In this document: positions 43,010 through 56,029 of the stretch, one piece after another
Position numbering within the stretch: position 1 is the stretch's first letter
Layout: each line of letters opens with the position of its first letter
From: Lunularia cruciata
Lineage: Eukaryota; Streptophyta; Marchantiopsida; Lunulariales; Lunulariaceae
Reading direction: 5' to 3'
Length of the DNA: 64,000 bases
Assembly (NCBI GenBank): GCA_948567375.1
Contig: OX419757.1
Location: 42,904,001-42,968,000, forward strand
Program-made: the position numbers and the translations under genes
The notes under the pieces: model-generated
Databases searched by the model: none
What the model saw: the letters and a program-made list of their open reading frames with translations, nothing else
What the model was told of the DNA's origin: nothing

Positions 43010-43500
43010 TTTGTACAAATATAGAGTTTGCAGATAGTTAGTAGAGGTTAACAAGTTAGGAAATAGGTCAAATTAGCCAATCAATCTAAGAATATTTTAA
43101 AAGCATCTAGGAAACTTCTTGGTACCTTCCAAGTATCAAGTAAAATGTATGCCAAGTTGGAAAAAGTCTATGAGGAAGCTTCTTGGCTTGCTTAGCTTAC
43201 AAGCCAAGTAGGTGGCTTATAGGAAGAAGCTTCCAAGCTAGGTTAGCTTGCACCCCAAGTAGTTAGCTCCTAGGAGAAAGCTTCTTTGGAAGCTTCTTGG
43301 TTAGCTTAACTTGCACTCCAAGAAGGCACCTTCTAGTAGGAAGCCTCCTTGTGAACTTCCCAAGAACCTTGTATTTTCCTTATAAATATCAAAGCCCAAT
43401 CTCATGTAAGGTGTTTAGAGCTTCCTTTGTTTGAGAGTCCCAATGCAATCTTCCTCTTTAGTCTTCCATTCTCTTATTTCTCTCCTTGGTCTTTTACAAT
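43010..43500 (+). repeat. LTR family A, solo copy
   Basis: It shares with 58.8-59.3, 59.31-59.68 and 62.69-63.18 kb the series AAATTAGCC, AAGCATCTAGGAA, several GAAGCTTC-centred units with TTAGCTTGCAC, a TATA-like CCTTATAAATA (about 43379) and the end CTCTCCTTGGTCTTTTACA. No gypsy protein is attached on either side. Confidence 0.75.
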
Positions 43501-44633
43501 ATTCCAAAGACCAATGTTCTAAAGGCATTGTCTTCTAGAGAATGCACCATCCTTGTGAGAGTCATCTTTATTTGGTTTGGGTACTTGGGCTACTATCAAT
43601 ACTATAGTACTCAAAGAGTTCCATCAATGTATTACATCCAAAAAATTGCAAACATGCTAAGGATCAAACACACAAAGCATAGAACAATACTTAGTGCAAA
43701 TATTAAGCACTTACATTCCAAACCCAAATAAAGTACAATTTCACAAAAGTTAAGGAGAAACAAAGAAGAAATAGGAGCTCTTTTGCTTTATTCACCAATT
43801 GCATACTAAATGCAATAGCATTTTCCATTTTCGACTTAAATAGTTGATTGATCTAAGAGTTATATAAAGTAACAAAATGGCTAATGCCCAAAACAACAAC
43901 TAAGAAAATTTGTTATCTAATTGAATTTCTATATTTCTAATATTTTGACCGCCTTAGGTGGGTATAATGGGGTCCCAATGGTTCTATCACATTATTGATC
44001 CTAAAAAATTATCTCTTTACTTCTAAAATTTCATGTGAAAATTTTCTTTGAGCTTTGTAAGATTTAATATCTATCCTAGCTATAAGTTCTAGTACTACAC
44101 TCTCTAAATATTGACCATAAAAAGGTCAAAGTAGTTCTTATCAAAGAACTTTAGCTCATGTACATCTCTCTCCACCAAGATCAATTCAATAATTATAACC
44201 ATTATCTCCTTCATCAAATCACACAATTGTTTCAAGGTGTTTTGCTCAACTTCTTTTGCAATGTTCTTCATGAATAGATTAACTACCACTTCTCCATCAA
44301 GTTGCTCATCATCTCCTAGCTACACCTATGCTAATTATACTTTTTTGTAGTTGGCACAAACACTTCCATTTGAAAAAACTCATCATCCAACTCCTTCTCC
44401 TTGTCCATCTTCTTCGTTCCATTGAGAACAATAACAAAGTATGAAGCTATCACATCATGATTAGGAAATTGCAACTTTTACTCATTTACAAGAATCCTAT
44501 CTAATATAAATGTGATAACAACAGGCATAAAGTAATGTGGCTTTGGCTCTTCTAGAATATTGTACATCTTTTATACATGAGAATGGTAAATCAATCTCCA
44601 ATTTATAAAACTACCCAAAAACATGTGCTCAAA
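43501..44633. other. AT-rich stretch before Element 4
   Basis: A minus-strand frame at 44104-44289 is rich in Glu, Asn and Lys but has no recognised domain. Otherwise nothing. Confidence 0.35.
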
Positions 44634-45216
44634 TGTAATACAAACAACTAGACATATTATCTAGAGGTGAAAATTGGCTTGGTAACATATAAAAGGATGT
44701 TGTGTACAATGAGCTAGGTAGATCAGACAAGAGTGTCACCAGAAGAGTACTTCTACTAATAGGGCAAAAACCAAAAATAGCTTCAAAAATTTAGAGCTAA
44801 TTTTAAAGGCTTAAATAGATGAATGAGGCCTCAAAAATGGAAAGATTCCCCCCTTCAGAAGAGAAAGCTTGCCTTCTCCCACTCTGATTTGTCTCATCAA
44901 GAACTTTCCAATGAAACCTCACCCATATGATTTTGAGCTCTCTATAAGAATATTCCTTAAAGATTCTGTTTAGTCAAACAAGTTTGACCAACTAGAGAGG
45001 ACAAGGACTGAGATGTCACCCATTCAAATCATTAATTCAAGAATGGAGTTCACCGAGAGGTCACCAATCCATGTATCTTATACAAGGGTGGAGCTTCCTT
45101 TGAGGGGATACTCTTTGCTATATAATAAAGAGAAGGTGCTTCTTTGGGCATCGGAGGATTGAGTGTGAAACTTGTGTTTTCTCTCTTGTATTTCTCTTGT
45201 TCTTGGAATATTAAAA
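44634..45216 (+). repeat. Element 4 5' LTR (family B, one U3 unit)
   Basis: The start CTAGACATATTATCTAGAGG is shared with 51110. The end GAGTGTGAAACTTGTG...CTCTCTTGTA is shared with 48525. One copy of the roughly 150-bp unit containing CACC(A)GAAGAGTACTTCTAC. TATATAATAAAG near 45119 is a likely TATA region. Confidence 0.78.
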
Positions 45217-45228
45217 TAGTATCAGAGC
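45217..45228 (+). other. Element 4 primer-binding site
   Basis: TAGTATCAGAGC, one mismatch from the tRNA-iMet site TGGTATCAGAGC. Confidence 0.75.
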
Positions 45229-45829
45229 ATGTGTTTTTATCCAAGAGAGTGGATCATCTCTCTTCAAAGAGCACAAGCTATTGAAATTGAGTAATTTGAG
45301 GTGGAGAACATAATGCAATTGCTAGATGTGGGAAGTGCTTAAGAGAGTAGATAGGATGGATACAATGGGAGGATTATTTCTTGCACCTAGCTTACCATTC
45401 TTGAATCCATTCCACATCAAGATTATGTACATCTAATGTGAGAAAATGAGAATATCTCTAGTTTATCACTTTGGAGCAAAATTCATGGACAAAGTGATAA
45501 ATTCACCAAACCCTAGTGATTCTACCTATGGCGGTATACTAAAAAGAGTGGGATTTGACAATCTAAATTCTATTATGATGTTATGGATTTGAATATAGCA
45601 AATCCTCACCCTTTCAACATGCAAGTAGAAATCTGTTACGTAGTTAGACCAAAAGTGATGTTTAGTGATTTTGTGGTCCACAATTTTGGTGAGGAATATT
45701 ATCAACAAGTGATAGCCTTTGGGGTCCCAATGGTAGTCCCCATAGTTTGTGCACTCCTTGAGTGATTATTCTAATCTTTGTTGAAGTAGTAAGTAGCAAT
45801 TGAACATCAATCGTTTGTAGGAATCATGG

Positions 45830-47190
45830 ATCTACAATTATAGGAGTTGATGCAAGGAATGTAGAGGATGTTGAACAAGTTTCAAGAAGTCAAGATAAAC
45901 ATGGAGGATTTGCAAAATAAAATACAAATTTTCAAGAATGATCAAGTAATGCAAGAAGAGGAGCCATCTCAACAACCAACACCAACAATCAAAGTACCTA
46001 GAGAGTTATGGATGCTAATGATACCAATTCCAATCAACAACCAAGCCACATTGTTACTACAAATGAAAAAGACATGCAACATCAAGCCTTACAAGGGACA
46101 TAGTTCCATGGGAGAAGTGGAAAATTGGATTTCAAGAATGAATTGATACCTTTGATTGTTCACAACGGAGATCACTAATCATTTTGCATGTGTGTTCGGA
46201 TGTAGGTACTTGACTGATGAAACCCTCACATGGTATGACGCTTAAGAATGATCATTGATGGTAGAAAGAAGAGAGATCACTTGGATAGCCATGAAAGAAG
46301 TTCTACTCAAGAATTTCAATCTGTGGATTCCGTGCAAATGGCCCAGACAAGACTCTGGGGTTGAAGCAGAAGAATAATATACAAGAGTACATAGAGGTAA
46401 TTTTGGATCTATAGGTTGTGATAATGGATGGGTTCAACACTTGAAAATTTCAAAAGAGGATTAAAAGAGCAAATTTTCCAAGAGGTAATGGTGCAAAATC
46501 CTTGTACTATTTTAAAGCTATTGCTTGTGCCCAAAGAATAGCAAAGGCGCTTGGAGGAGGTGAAGCAATAACACAAATGCAAAACTATTGGGCCAAGGTA
46601 CACCATTTTGGTGGACTAGTTCTTATGGGATTCAACAACATTTTATCACAAGAAAGAGGAGCAAGACCTCTCCAAGGAGAAGAGGGACGGGTCAAAGAAA
46701 GGAGAAAAGGAGTCTCACGGGGAGAAGAGGCTCAAGCTAAACAATGATGATGTTACAATTGTGGCCAAATTGTGCACATAACTATCAATTGTCATGCTTA
46801 CTATCTAAGAGGCCCTTGGCCTCCATACAATCAATCTCTAAACCACATGGAGAGGCAAATTGAAGAGGAAGATATAGAAATTGCATCAAAAAACAAAGAT
46901 CTTTGGTAAATGCACCTCGAGGCCTTAATGGCTTGGCAAAGAAGAGTAAAAGCAGGGGGAGGAAGAGGACAAGTGTGCAAAGAAGGAGGAACATAAACAC
47001 ACAACTAATTGTTGTAAATGGAGTGCTAGAAGGTAATCCAATGAGAGTGTTGATAGACCTTGGAGCAATAGAGAAATTCTTGTCTTGCTCTATTGCAATA
47101 AGGTTGGGAATGGAACTAGAGAAGGATGAGAAGGACAAACTAGAGTTACCTAATGGTCAAATAGAGAGGATTGAGTTGTTACCTTAAAAG
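45830..47190 (+). pseudogene. Element 4 Gag, zinc knuckle and protease
   Basis: A coiled N-terminal gag part lies at 45868-46146 with KPYKGHSSMGEVENWISRMN. The knuckle CYNCGQIVHITINC is at 46751-46792, preceded by two TGA codons. The retropepsin region at about 47030-47085 reads VLIDLGAIEKFLS, where the family has Asp-Ser-Gly-Ala. The active-site Ser-Gly is thus changed to Leu-Gly. Frame breaks throughout. Confidence 0.75.
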
Positions 47191-47499
47191 GTTATACTTT
47201 ATATAAGAAGGTATTGAGAAGCAATCAAGTGATGAGTGATAAAATTAGCTTGTATTGATGCAATCTTAGGTATGCCATGGATGGAGCACTACAACTCCAC
47301 GGTGGATTGGAGAAAGAAAGTAGTGAAAACTAGTCAAATAGAAGATCTTTGGGATTAAAAAATCAGAAAGACAAGAGTAACCTTTGTATGTCATAAGGAC
47401 CACATCTATTGCTAAGACACATAGGTGTTTCATGGGTTTAATAAGAGAAGTGTAGAGTGCCTAACATAATGGACAAATTCTTGAGGAATTAAAAGATGT

Positions 47500-49260
47500 G
47501 GTCAATGAGTTCCAAGATGTATTTCTGGATGAAGTACCCACAAGTTTACCACCAAAAAGGAGAGTAGATCATAATTAGGATACATTTTGAGAAGATACTT
47601 CCTTGAAAAACCCCATATTGACTATCAACTCACGAGTTGGAGGAGTGTAAGGTTCAAATTGAGGACATGTTGCAGAAGGGGTTTATCCAACCTAGCAGAT
47701 CATCATGTGGGGCTCTTGCATTTTTTGTGAAGAAGAAGGATGGAACAATGCACATATGCATTGAATACTAGGGACTAAATCAACAAACTGTGAACAACAT
47801 TACCTTGCTATAATACCAATAGCTAGATAGATGATAAAGAGATGAAATTTGGTTTGGTAACATCTAGAAGGATTTATATATGATGGACTAAGGAGATCAG
47901 TCAGAGGTATCACCAAAAGAGTACTTCTACAAATAGGTCAAAATTGATACATGCTTGGAATCAATAGCCAAACATATGATCTAGAGGTGAAACTTGGGAT
48001 GGTGATATCTTGAAGGATGTTACACATGATGGAGAACATAGATCAAATAGAGGTATCACCAAAAGAGCACTTCTACTAATAGGGTAGAAGCCAAAATAGG
48101 CTTAAACTTCAAAGGCAATTTTGGATGCCTAAACGGATGAATTAGGCCTCAAAAATGTGCAAATTCTCCCTCCTCTCCAATTGCAAGAAAAGTTGGCCTT
48201 CCCTCCCCCTAGTTTTTATGTGCCCTCAACTCACTGATCCCACACATGTCACCTCACCAAGAGCTTTCCAATGGTACCTCAACCATGTGATTTTTAGATT
48301 CTTATAGGAAGATTCCCTAAAAGATTCCCTCTAGTCAAAGCTTGTTTTGACCAGCCAGATGGGACCATGACCAACATGTCACCCATCCAAGCAAGTAATC
48401 TAAGAGTGAGGCTTGCTTATAGGTCACCTATCTATATACTTAATCCTATGGTGGAGCTTCCTTGGAGGAGATCCTCTTTGGCTAAATAATAAAGAGATGG
48501 TGCTCCTTTGGGGCATTAGAGGATTGAGTGTGAAACTTGTGTATTCTCTCTTGTATCTCTCTTGAAGAGTTCTTTAGTCCTCAGAGTTTTACACTCTCAT
48601 GGATGACTTGTTTGATCAACTTAATAGGGCAAGGCACTTCACCAAACTTGATTTGTGAAGCATTTACAACCAAATCAGGATTGCAGAAGAAGACATACAC
48701 AAAACGGCCTTTCAAACAAGGTATGGTCACTTTGACTACTTGGTGATGCCATTTGGCCTCACCAATGCTCCAACCACTTTCATGAGTTTGATGAATGACA
48801 TATTTTGTCCATAATTAGATAAATTTGTTATTAGTTTTCTTGATGACATCTTAGTCTATAGTAGGATGCTAAAAGAGTACAAGCAACATTTGCAAGAAGT
48901 CCTCCAAATTTAACAACAAAATCAATTGTATACCAAAATCTCAAAGTACAAGTTTGGCAAATCTAAAGTAGACTACTTAAGGCATTGATTAAGTGTAGAA
49001 GGTATCCAAGTGTTAATAAATAAAAAAGAGGTTATAAAAAAATGGAGTGCTCTAGAAGATCAAACTCAACTCAAGAGTTTCTTTGGATTGACCGAGTTTT
49101 ATCATCAATCTGTCAAGGAATTCTCCAAGATTGCACGACCTCTAACAACAAGGCAAGGAGAAGAGGTAGATATGGGGAACCTTACAATAATTGAGCTTTC
49201 AAGAGTTGAAGGACACATTATTACATACACCAATATTGAAATAGTATGACCCAAAATGTC
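47500..49260 (+). pseudogene. Element 4 reverse transcriptase, split by an LTR
   Basis: The first part (about 47510-47810) has FVKKKDGT and then the CIDYRGLN-like region, with a TAG in it. The second part (about 48595-48960) has [26 protein letters not shown] and the catalytic FLDDILVYS near 48837. The RNase H side starts near 49080 with FFGLTEFYHQ. The gap between is a family-B LTR. Confidence 0.8.
47812..48570 (+). repeat. Solo LTR, family B, with two U3 units, inside Element 4 RT
   Basis: It matches 44634-45216, but the first roughly 150-bp unit is doubled: TTTGGTAACATCTAGAAGG at about 47854, its partner about 147 bases on. Protein reading of RT stops before it and resumes after it. Confidence 0.7.
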
Positions 49261-51090
49261 CAATCAAGATGGCTATAGATGCATCAGGTGTAGCAATAAG
49301 AGTAGTCCTACAACAAGAATAGCATGATGGATGGCACCCAATTGCATATTTCTCTTGTAATTTGCTATCAATAGAATGCAACTATCACACTACCAAACAA
49401 GAAGAGTTGGCCTTTGTCCTTGCAACCAAGCATTGAAAGCACTATCTGGGTGAGAAGGCATTTGTAGTAGAGGCGGACTACAAACCTCTAGTCTACCTCA
49501 GGACACAAAAAGATCTTTCTCATTACAAAAAGATCTTTCTCATTGAAGGATTTGGTGGGTAGAGTGGAGACAACAATTCAACTTGACAATCAAATATGTA
49601 GAAGGCTAGAAGCAACTTGCAAATGCATTCACTTGAATGCCAACAATAAACAATTTGATGATGGAAATTAAGATGAATCTAAAATTCTGGCCCAAGATTC
49701 TTATTGCTACAAAATTTGATCCATAGATTGTAGGTGCTTAATCATCCAAGGGTATCACCAATACCCAAGGACTACTTTCCATGATGGCAAGTTGTGGATC
49801 CCAAATGATACAGATCTAAGCACCACTATCTTGGTGGAATGTCGTGATTTTGCCATTGTAGGTCATGTTGGAATGGACAAGACCTTGGATGCAATCAAAT
49901 GCCATTTCTATTGGCCCAAGATGAGCAACAATATGATGAAATATGTTTGGAGCTACCTACTTTGTAAAAAAAAACAAGGCTTCTAATCAAGCTCTCACAA
50001 GACTCCTCCAACCTCATCCCACTCCTACACAAGTTGGGAATAGGTAAGCATAGATCCAATTTGTGAATTGCCCAAGACCACCTTTTGGTTTGATTCCATC
50101 AAAGTTTTTGTCGACCAACTTAGCAAATGATTCATGTACATCCTACCACCAAGGACATGACAACCTTGCAATTAGCTCAATTTTACTTAGATGTAGTCTT
50201 TTCACATCATGGCTTGTCTTGGGTGCTCATCACAGATAGAGGTACTCAATTCACTAGTTTGCTTTGGAGAACACTCTTTGGGTTCTTCAAAACCAAATTG
50301 GCTATGTCCACAACTTACCATCTATAGACTAATGGACAAATAGAGAGGGAAAATTGCACTATTGAGGACATGCTTCAAGGCTTTACTTTGGACGAGCAAG
50401 AGTTGGGACACCTTACTCCCATTGGTGGAATTTGCTAACAACAAGTCACACCGTTCTTCTTCATGTATGGAGAGTATCCTTTCAGACCTTCAAGCTTGAT
50501 GAAGGTCCATCTCATGGATACTAAGGTTGACGCTATAAACACTTTTGTTTTTAGAATCCAACAAGGGGTGGAGCACACATCACCCAAAATTGGCAATAAC
50601 AATATGTGGATGCACACCGCCAACACATGGAGCTCAATGTGGGAGACCAAGTCTAGCTATTAACCACCAACCTCAAGTTAGTTGGTCTTTATAAGCTCAA
50701 ACCTCATTTTGTTTGACCTATCTCCATCCTTTGTTGCATCAGTGTTGTGACCTTTCACCTTGAGCTACTACCACATATGAAGATCCACTTTTTGTTTCAT
50801 ATTTCCTTATTATGCTGATATGCTCCTTGACAACCCCACTTATCTTCCAACCAAGAAAGTCGACCTTGTCCAACCTTGGTTGATGAGGCAGAGGAGTATG
50901 AGGTCAAATGCATCTCTAGAAATGCATCCGTGGTACTTGCCATCCGCGTGTGGAATATCTGATCCATTAGAAAGGTACCCAGTGTATGAGGTAACATAGG
51001 AGCCAATAGCCAAATTCACCAATGCATCATTGTTAGTTCAATCTTTTGAGCAACAACTTTGCAATGAGGACGTTGCGTCTTGTAAGGGGG
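49260..51090 (+). pseudogene. Element 4 RNase H and integrase
   Basis: Zinc-binding integrase head HVGMDKTLDAIKCHFYWPKM with a Cys pair region at about 49860-49980. The core has HPTTKDMTTLQLAQFYLDVVF, then SHHGLSWVLITDRGTQFTS (about 50130-50290). The C-terminal part is badly decayed. Many TAA, TAG and TGA codons stand where the family has CAA, CAG or CGA. Confidence 0.75.
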
Positions 51091-51093
51091 AGG

Positions 51094-51390
51094 TCTATTT
51101 TTCAAGCAGCTAGACATATTATCTAGAGGTGAAAATTGGCTTTGTAACATCTAGAAAGATGTTGTGTACAATGGGCTTGGTAGATCAGATACAAGTATCA
51201 CCAAATGTGTACTTCTTCTAATAGAGCAAAAGCCAAAAATAGCCTAAAAACTTTTGGAGCCAATTTTAGAGCCCTAAACAAATGAGTTAGGCCTAAAAAT
51301 GGATAGATTTTTTTCCCTTGGGGAAATAAAGGCTTACCTTCTCCCCCTTGTGATTTGTCTTGTCAAGAGCTTTCCAATAGTACCTCAATT
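51094..51390 (+). repeat. Element 4 3' LTR, truncated
   Basis: It matches the first half of the 5' LTR, then breaks at about 51390 after CTTTCCAATAGTACCTCAA. Confidence 0.7.
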
Positions 51391-52300
51391 CTATAGCAAG
51401 AACCCCAAGTGACTTCTATCAACTAAACTTCTAAACTTCCTTGTCCTCATAGCGATCTCCCAAGGATACATGGACAAGTCTTCAAATTCAAAAGTGGTTT
51501 GGGAATAAATTTGAGCTACCTTCTTCACCATGTCATCATGCAAATACAATCTCATTCCCCCCTAGGAAAATATACAATTGGTTTACCTAAGTGCAAATGG
51601 CTTACAAAGTCTATGTGTGCTTGCAAATTTTTTGTTGATTACATAACAATCCTCTCAAATAAGCTATTTATAGTGCATCTATTTCACTTCAATAGCATTC
51701 AGTTGCTCTATATTGCCTTTCCTCACATGTGAGCACAAACAACTAGTGGGCAACTATCTTTTAAGTGGTGGTGGCATAAAATTCAAGAAGACCACTGATT
51801 TGACAAGTAATTCTACACATGCTTTGTTTAATATGTTTTTAAGATCTTATCCATCTTTGGGAGAAGAATCTCCCTTTGGAAGATATTTTTTCTTCAAAGG
51901 AAACAATTAGCATTTGGAAGATGAATTACTCATTGATAATTGGAATATGTTTCTTTGGGCATTTATTCCAAATATACACTTCCATGGAAGGAACTCCCCA
52001 TCATACTTTGCAAAACAAAACAAAAAGACTCAATATTAATAAATTCAAAGTACTACAAAAGTTTTTTAGCTAAAGTGCACTTCAAAATTGTATCTATTTA
52101 TTCAAACTTATGATTGCTAGAAACCTTAAGCCAACAAATATAATTTGAAGGATAAATGCCAAATTAGTAATGACACCCAATGAAGGTTGAAAACAAGGAA
52201 CTTGAGTCCAAGTAAATTTAGCTCAAAATAACTTTGGTCTAAAGATGATTGTAATAGAAGAACTTTTGTCAAGATTCAATATATTTTAAGATTGTACACA
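51391..52300. other. AT-rich stretch, nothing recognised
   Basis: Short frames only, without domains. Confidence 0.35.
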
Positions 52301-54780
52301 CATTTGAGTGCAATGCCACATGGTTAAAAAACTACCACCAAAGATTGATTGTATTCAAAGTAGACTATTTGAATTTGGCAAGTTCCTCACATATGTAAGA
52401 AAGATAGTTCAAGGAATATTTTGCATGTGCAAACTACACACCAAATGCATGAAAAGTGTAGAGAAGGAATTCTCAACCGTTGTAAGAATTGTAAGAATGA
52501 GATCATCTAGAGCAAGCATCTTGGATTCTTGCTCTTCAAAATTGATTAGCTTTGTGATGATAGACAAGATGGAAGAGAGAGAGAGAAAAATCAAGGACTT
52601 GGAAAGGAACCACTACAATTGGAATGAGGAGAAGCATAGAAATATGTTGGGACTTGATGTAGGATCACTTGCGACCATGACACTAGAAATAAAGTTTGCA
52701 AACAAGGCACTCATAGATAAAACCAAAATAAAATTTGCAAAGAAGAGGCAAAAGAACAATGGTTGGGAGTTATAAGGATCTGGTTGAAAGAGCAATCATT
52801 GAAGTGGGTATGGAGTTGTTCAAGCATAAGCAAACAACTAATTGGACAAACAACCAAGCATTCTTTTTTTGCTACATGTACAAGGGAGAAATGTTTTACC
52901 TTTAAGCAACATTTTGCACCAAGACTTCAAGAAAAATAGAAGAGCAACTTACTTGGCCCTCTTTGCAATCTATTTCTACATGGGTGTTAACCTACTCCCA
53001 AGGAAAAGCATAAGAAATTTTTGAGTCACTTCCAAATAATTGGATACTTTGTTTCACAACTTGAGTGGAAATCAATGATCAAGAAGTATATAAAGATGCA
53101 AATGAAAAGTCTTCATCAACAAGAGAATTCATATTGGTGGACAAAGAAGGAGCCACCATCAAGGCAAAGATAAAGAAGAAGCAAGTTCTTCTAGCAAATT
53201 CTCCAACATTAAATAAAAACTACAAAGGAATCCACAAGTGATGGATGTGTTTTTGGAGGAGGAGATAAAAGTCTTCTTAAAGGAGAACCAAGAAGAAGAA
53301 GAGGAAGAGGAAGAAGGATCTTTCACCTTTCAAGGGTATGTAGCCCAAATAGGAGAAGGAAAAATATAAAAGGATGCTTGATTGGCTCCAAATCTAAAGC
53401 CAACTATGGAGTAGGAGAATTAGGTAGAAGACAAAGGGGAGAACTCCCAACAAAAAAAAATCACTCCTAAATCATGATCAAGAACCCAATGCATAAGAAG
53501 AAGAACAAGAGGATATGGAGGACCATCTAAAACCAAGACCTTTTCCTAAAATAAATGTGGAAGAGGAAGTCAAAGCCAAAGCTCAAGAAACAAAAGAAGC
53601 AATATGCATTCCACTAAAAGTACCAATCAAAGAAGAAGGAAAAATGAGCCAAGCACTCCTAGTGTAAGTCAAGGAGTGAGCTCATTTTGTTAAACATTTG
53701 GTCAGAGCAATTTTGCAATTGATATAGCTCTTATTCCCTTGGTACAATTAGGAGTGCCTTGAAATTGTGGATTTCTCTATCTAAGTGGAAAGTTTGCCTC
53801 AGGAGTCTACATGAAAAAAGGAGGACAAGGCAAGGGACAAAACAACCAAGGATCAAAATCTATACAAGGAAGAGGCAAATAAGGTGAACTCCTTGATGCA
53901 AGAGCTCTTTGGGGTAAGAAGAAAAAAATGCCTCCTTCATTATAGGACAAAAGGAGAAGGAGAAAGAATGGGGAAAGTTGCAATTGGACCTAAGTAAGCT
54001 CTGCACAAAGAAGAAAGAAATGTCTATTGTTTACAAAGTTGAGCTGAGTGCAAGAGATATAGAATCAATGAGGATTTGAAACAAATTGAAGAGTGCTAAA
54101 CTTTGGATCATGACATTTGGTTTGATAATGAGCTAAATATCAAAAGGAAATGACTATTTAGCTGGAGTAAATAGCTAAATATTTAAAGAAGGAGAAGGAA
54201 GATTGGGGGTCAAATGAACCATAAATACTATAAGAAGTGAGGAAAGAAGTGTGTATCTTGAACTAGCACTTAGAGCAGCCAAAAATGAAGGCTATGTAGC
54301 AATTGAAAAAAAGTGCAAGACCAATTAATGGGGATATTGAAAGAAGAAGCTAAAGTACAAGTGTTGAAGACAAAAATCCATGAATATAAGCTATAGGTTC
54401 AAAAGTTAGAATGATGAGCTTATTAGGAAGAGAAAATGAAAAAGCTAGCAATTAAACTTAAGGAGTATTTAGAGAGGAAATTCATCAAATTCTATGGAAC
54501 CTATCTATTAGAGATAGCAAAATATAGGGAATAGACCAAAAATTTTCTTTGGAATTTTAAATACAAAGGTAGTTCTTTGTAGTATAGCATTTTTCCAAAG
54601 ATGCTTCATCTCCTTGAAGGAAGGAAAATCATATTGGCATAACCCAAAGTCCTTAGTTGTAGACATTACTCTTAGTTGTAAACATTTACAATTGTAAATA
54701 TTCTAAGAAGAATGACTTTGGTCTTGTATAGGATATCACTCTGGAGTAAGACTTTGAGGTTGTAAGTCCAAGGAATATAA
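52300..54780 (+). repeat. Unknown repeat X, copy 2
   Basis: Diverged copy of 39.2-42.2 kb without the GC-rich island. A 155-codon frame at 52308-52775 is Lys/Glu-rich with RKIKDLERNHYNWNEEKHRN. The end (about 54300-54530) parallels 41690-41960 block by block. Function unknown. Confidence 0.5.
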
Positions 54781-54789
54781 GTGTTCTGC

Positions 54790-55075
54790 TTCTATAAACA
54801 CCTACACTAGTACCATTGTAAGATTTCAAGGGCAAGAGAACCCCCAAGAGAAACACAAGAGAAGGAACACAAAGCTTCAGCCCTCAATACTTTGATGCCC
54901 CAAAGGAGCACCTTGGCATGCACATTACCCAACACTTAGAAGGTACCAAGTAGCTTCCTAGATGCTTCTAGAATATTCTTATAATTCTCAGCTAATTTGG
55001 CCTATCTCTTATTTTGTAAGTCTTTATTAACTTGTCGATAAACTCTATATTGTTACATATTCCCCATTGCTAGTT
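54790..55075 (-). repeat. LTR copy, minus strand, family A start joined to family B end
   Basis: Read on the minus strand, TGTAACAATATAGAG...AAGCATCTAGGAAGC (family A start) passes into GGTGCTCCTTTGGGGCATC...CTCTTGTGTTTCTCTTG (family B end). It is followed by a degenerate primer-site-like TGGTACTAGTG. The GAAGCTTC units are missing. Confidence 0.6.
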
Positions 55076-55118
55076 GGTGATGTCCTTGTGACCATGGAAG
55101 CTTCAAACTACTTGATGG

Positions 55119-55882
55119 TCATTTCATTCTAGAGATGAGAAAGAGGCTCCCAAGTGGTATCATAAAAGGGATACCCTTTCCAAAGGACCTTGTACTCCAT
55201 ATGTTGTTGGAGGCCATGTTAAATATGACAACATGCAAGCTACAATCAACTTCATACTCCTCATGATTGTTGATGGGAGGAGGAGGCTGGAAATAAGAGA
55301 AAAAAGGAAGATAGATTGAAAGTTGAAACAAGGGTTTCAACTTGGAAACATGAAAGACAAGTGGATTTGCATATGACAAGGCAAAGCAAGTCAATAAGCA
55401 ACTAGAGAAATGACTTGGGTGACATCAAATAGACCTATCTAATTAGGAGCAATTTTATGGACTGGGGCATCAAGTGAGAAGGGGTAGGTAACTTGAAGAA
55501 AGCATGACCTTGTCACCAAGTTGAAAAGTAAGATCATGACAATGGTGGTCTTTATATTTTTTTTGATGATTTTGAGCAACAAGGAAATGACATTTGGCTT
55601 GTTGTAAAGATTGGGATTTTTTGGTCAAGAAGGTGGAAGAATGAGGGACATGAGATGGAGGAAATGCAAGAGGGGAATCTTTAACAAGTGGGTCTTGGCT
55701 AAAATTAAGGAAGAAGGAAGAGAATTTGGTGCTTGCCTATTATTGTAGGAAAACTCAATAGCTACAAGACATTCAGCCCAATTGGTATAGTGAACGTTGA
55801 CAAAGTCACAAAGCATATATTCCAAGGTGAAATTTGTATGTTTGGGTTGTCTATAAGTTTGAGGATGATAAGCCATGGACAA
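55119..55882 (-). pseudogene. Element 5 integrase core end and chromodomain-type tail
   Basis: AYHPQTYRQPKHTNFTLEYML and FVNVHYTNWAECLVAIEFSYNN (55625-55882) match the last part of a gypsy integrase core. FHVSKLKPLFQ and HEEYEVD (55119-55394) match the tail before a chromodomain, which suggests the chromovirus branch. Confidence 0.75.
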
Positions 55883-56029
55883 AGCAAGCTTAGTGCAAAG
55901 TATATAGAAAATTGATTGCCAAATGTTTTTAGTGAATCAAGGATCATGGTCAAAGATGAGTACACAATGCATCCCATGATAGTTACTTAGATCTGGCCAA
56001 TATTGGAGCATTTTAATCTTCCAAGGATA

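Larger units (their letters stand above)
44634..51390 (+). mobile_element. Element 4: decayed Ty3/gypsy retrotransposon
   Basis: The 5' LTR (family B) is at about 44634-45216, then the primer site GTATCAGAGCAT. The gag, knuckle, protease, RT, RNase H and integrase order is that of Ty3/gypsy. The 3' LTR starts at about 51094 after GTAAGGGGGAGG and is cut off at about 51390. A second family-B LTR sits inside the RT (47812-48570). Stops are very frequent. Confidence 0.85.

Noticed and set aside
53450-53700. Glu/Lys-rich frames as a real nuclear protein gene
   Set aside because: Frames break every few dozen codons and match decayed repeat X copy 1.
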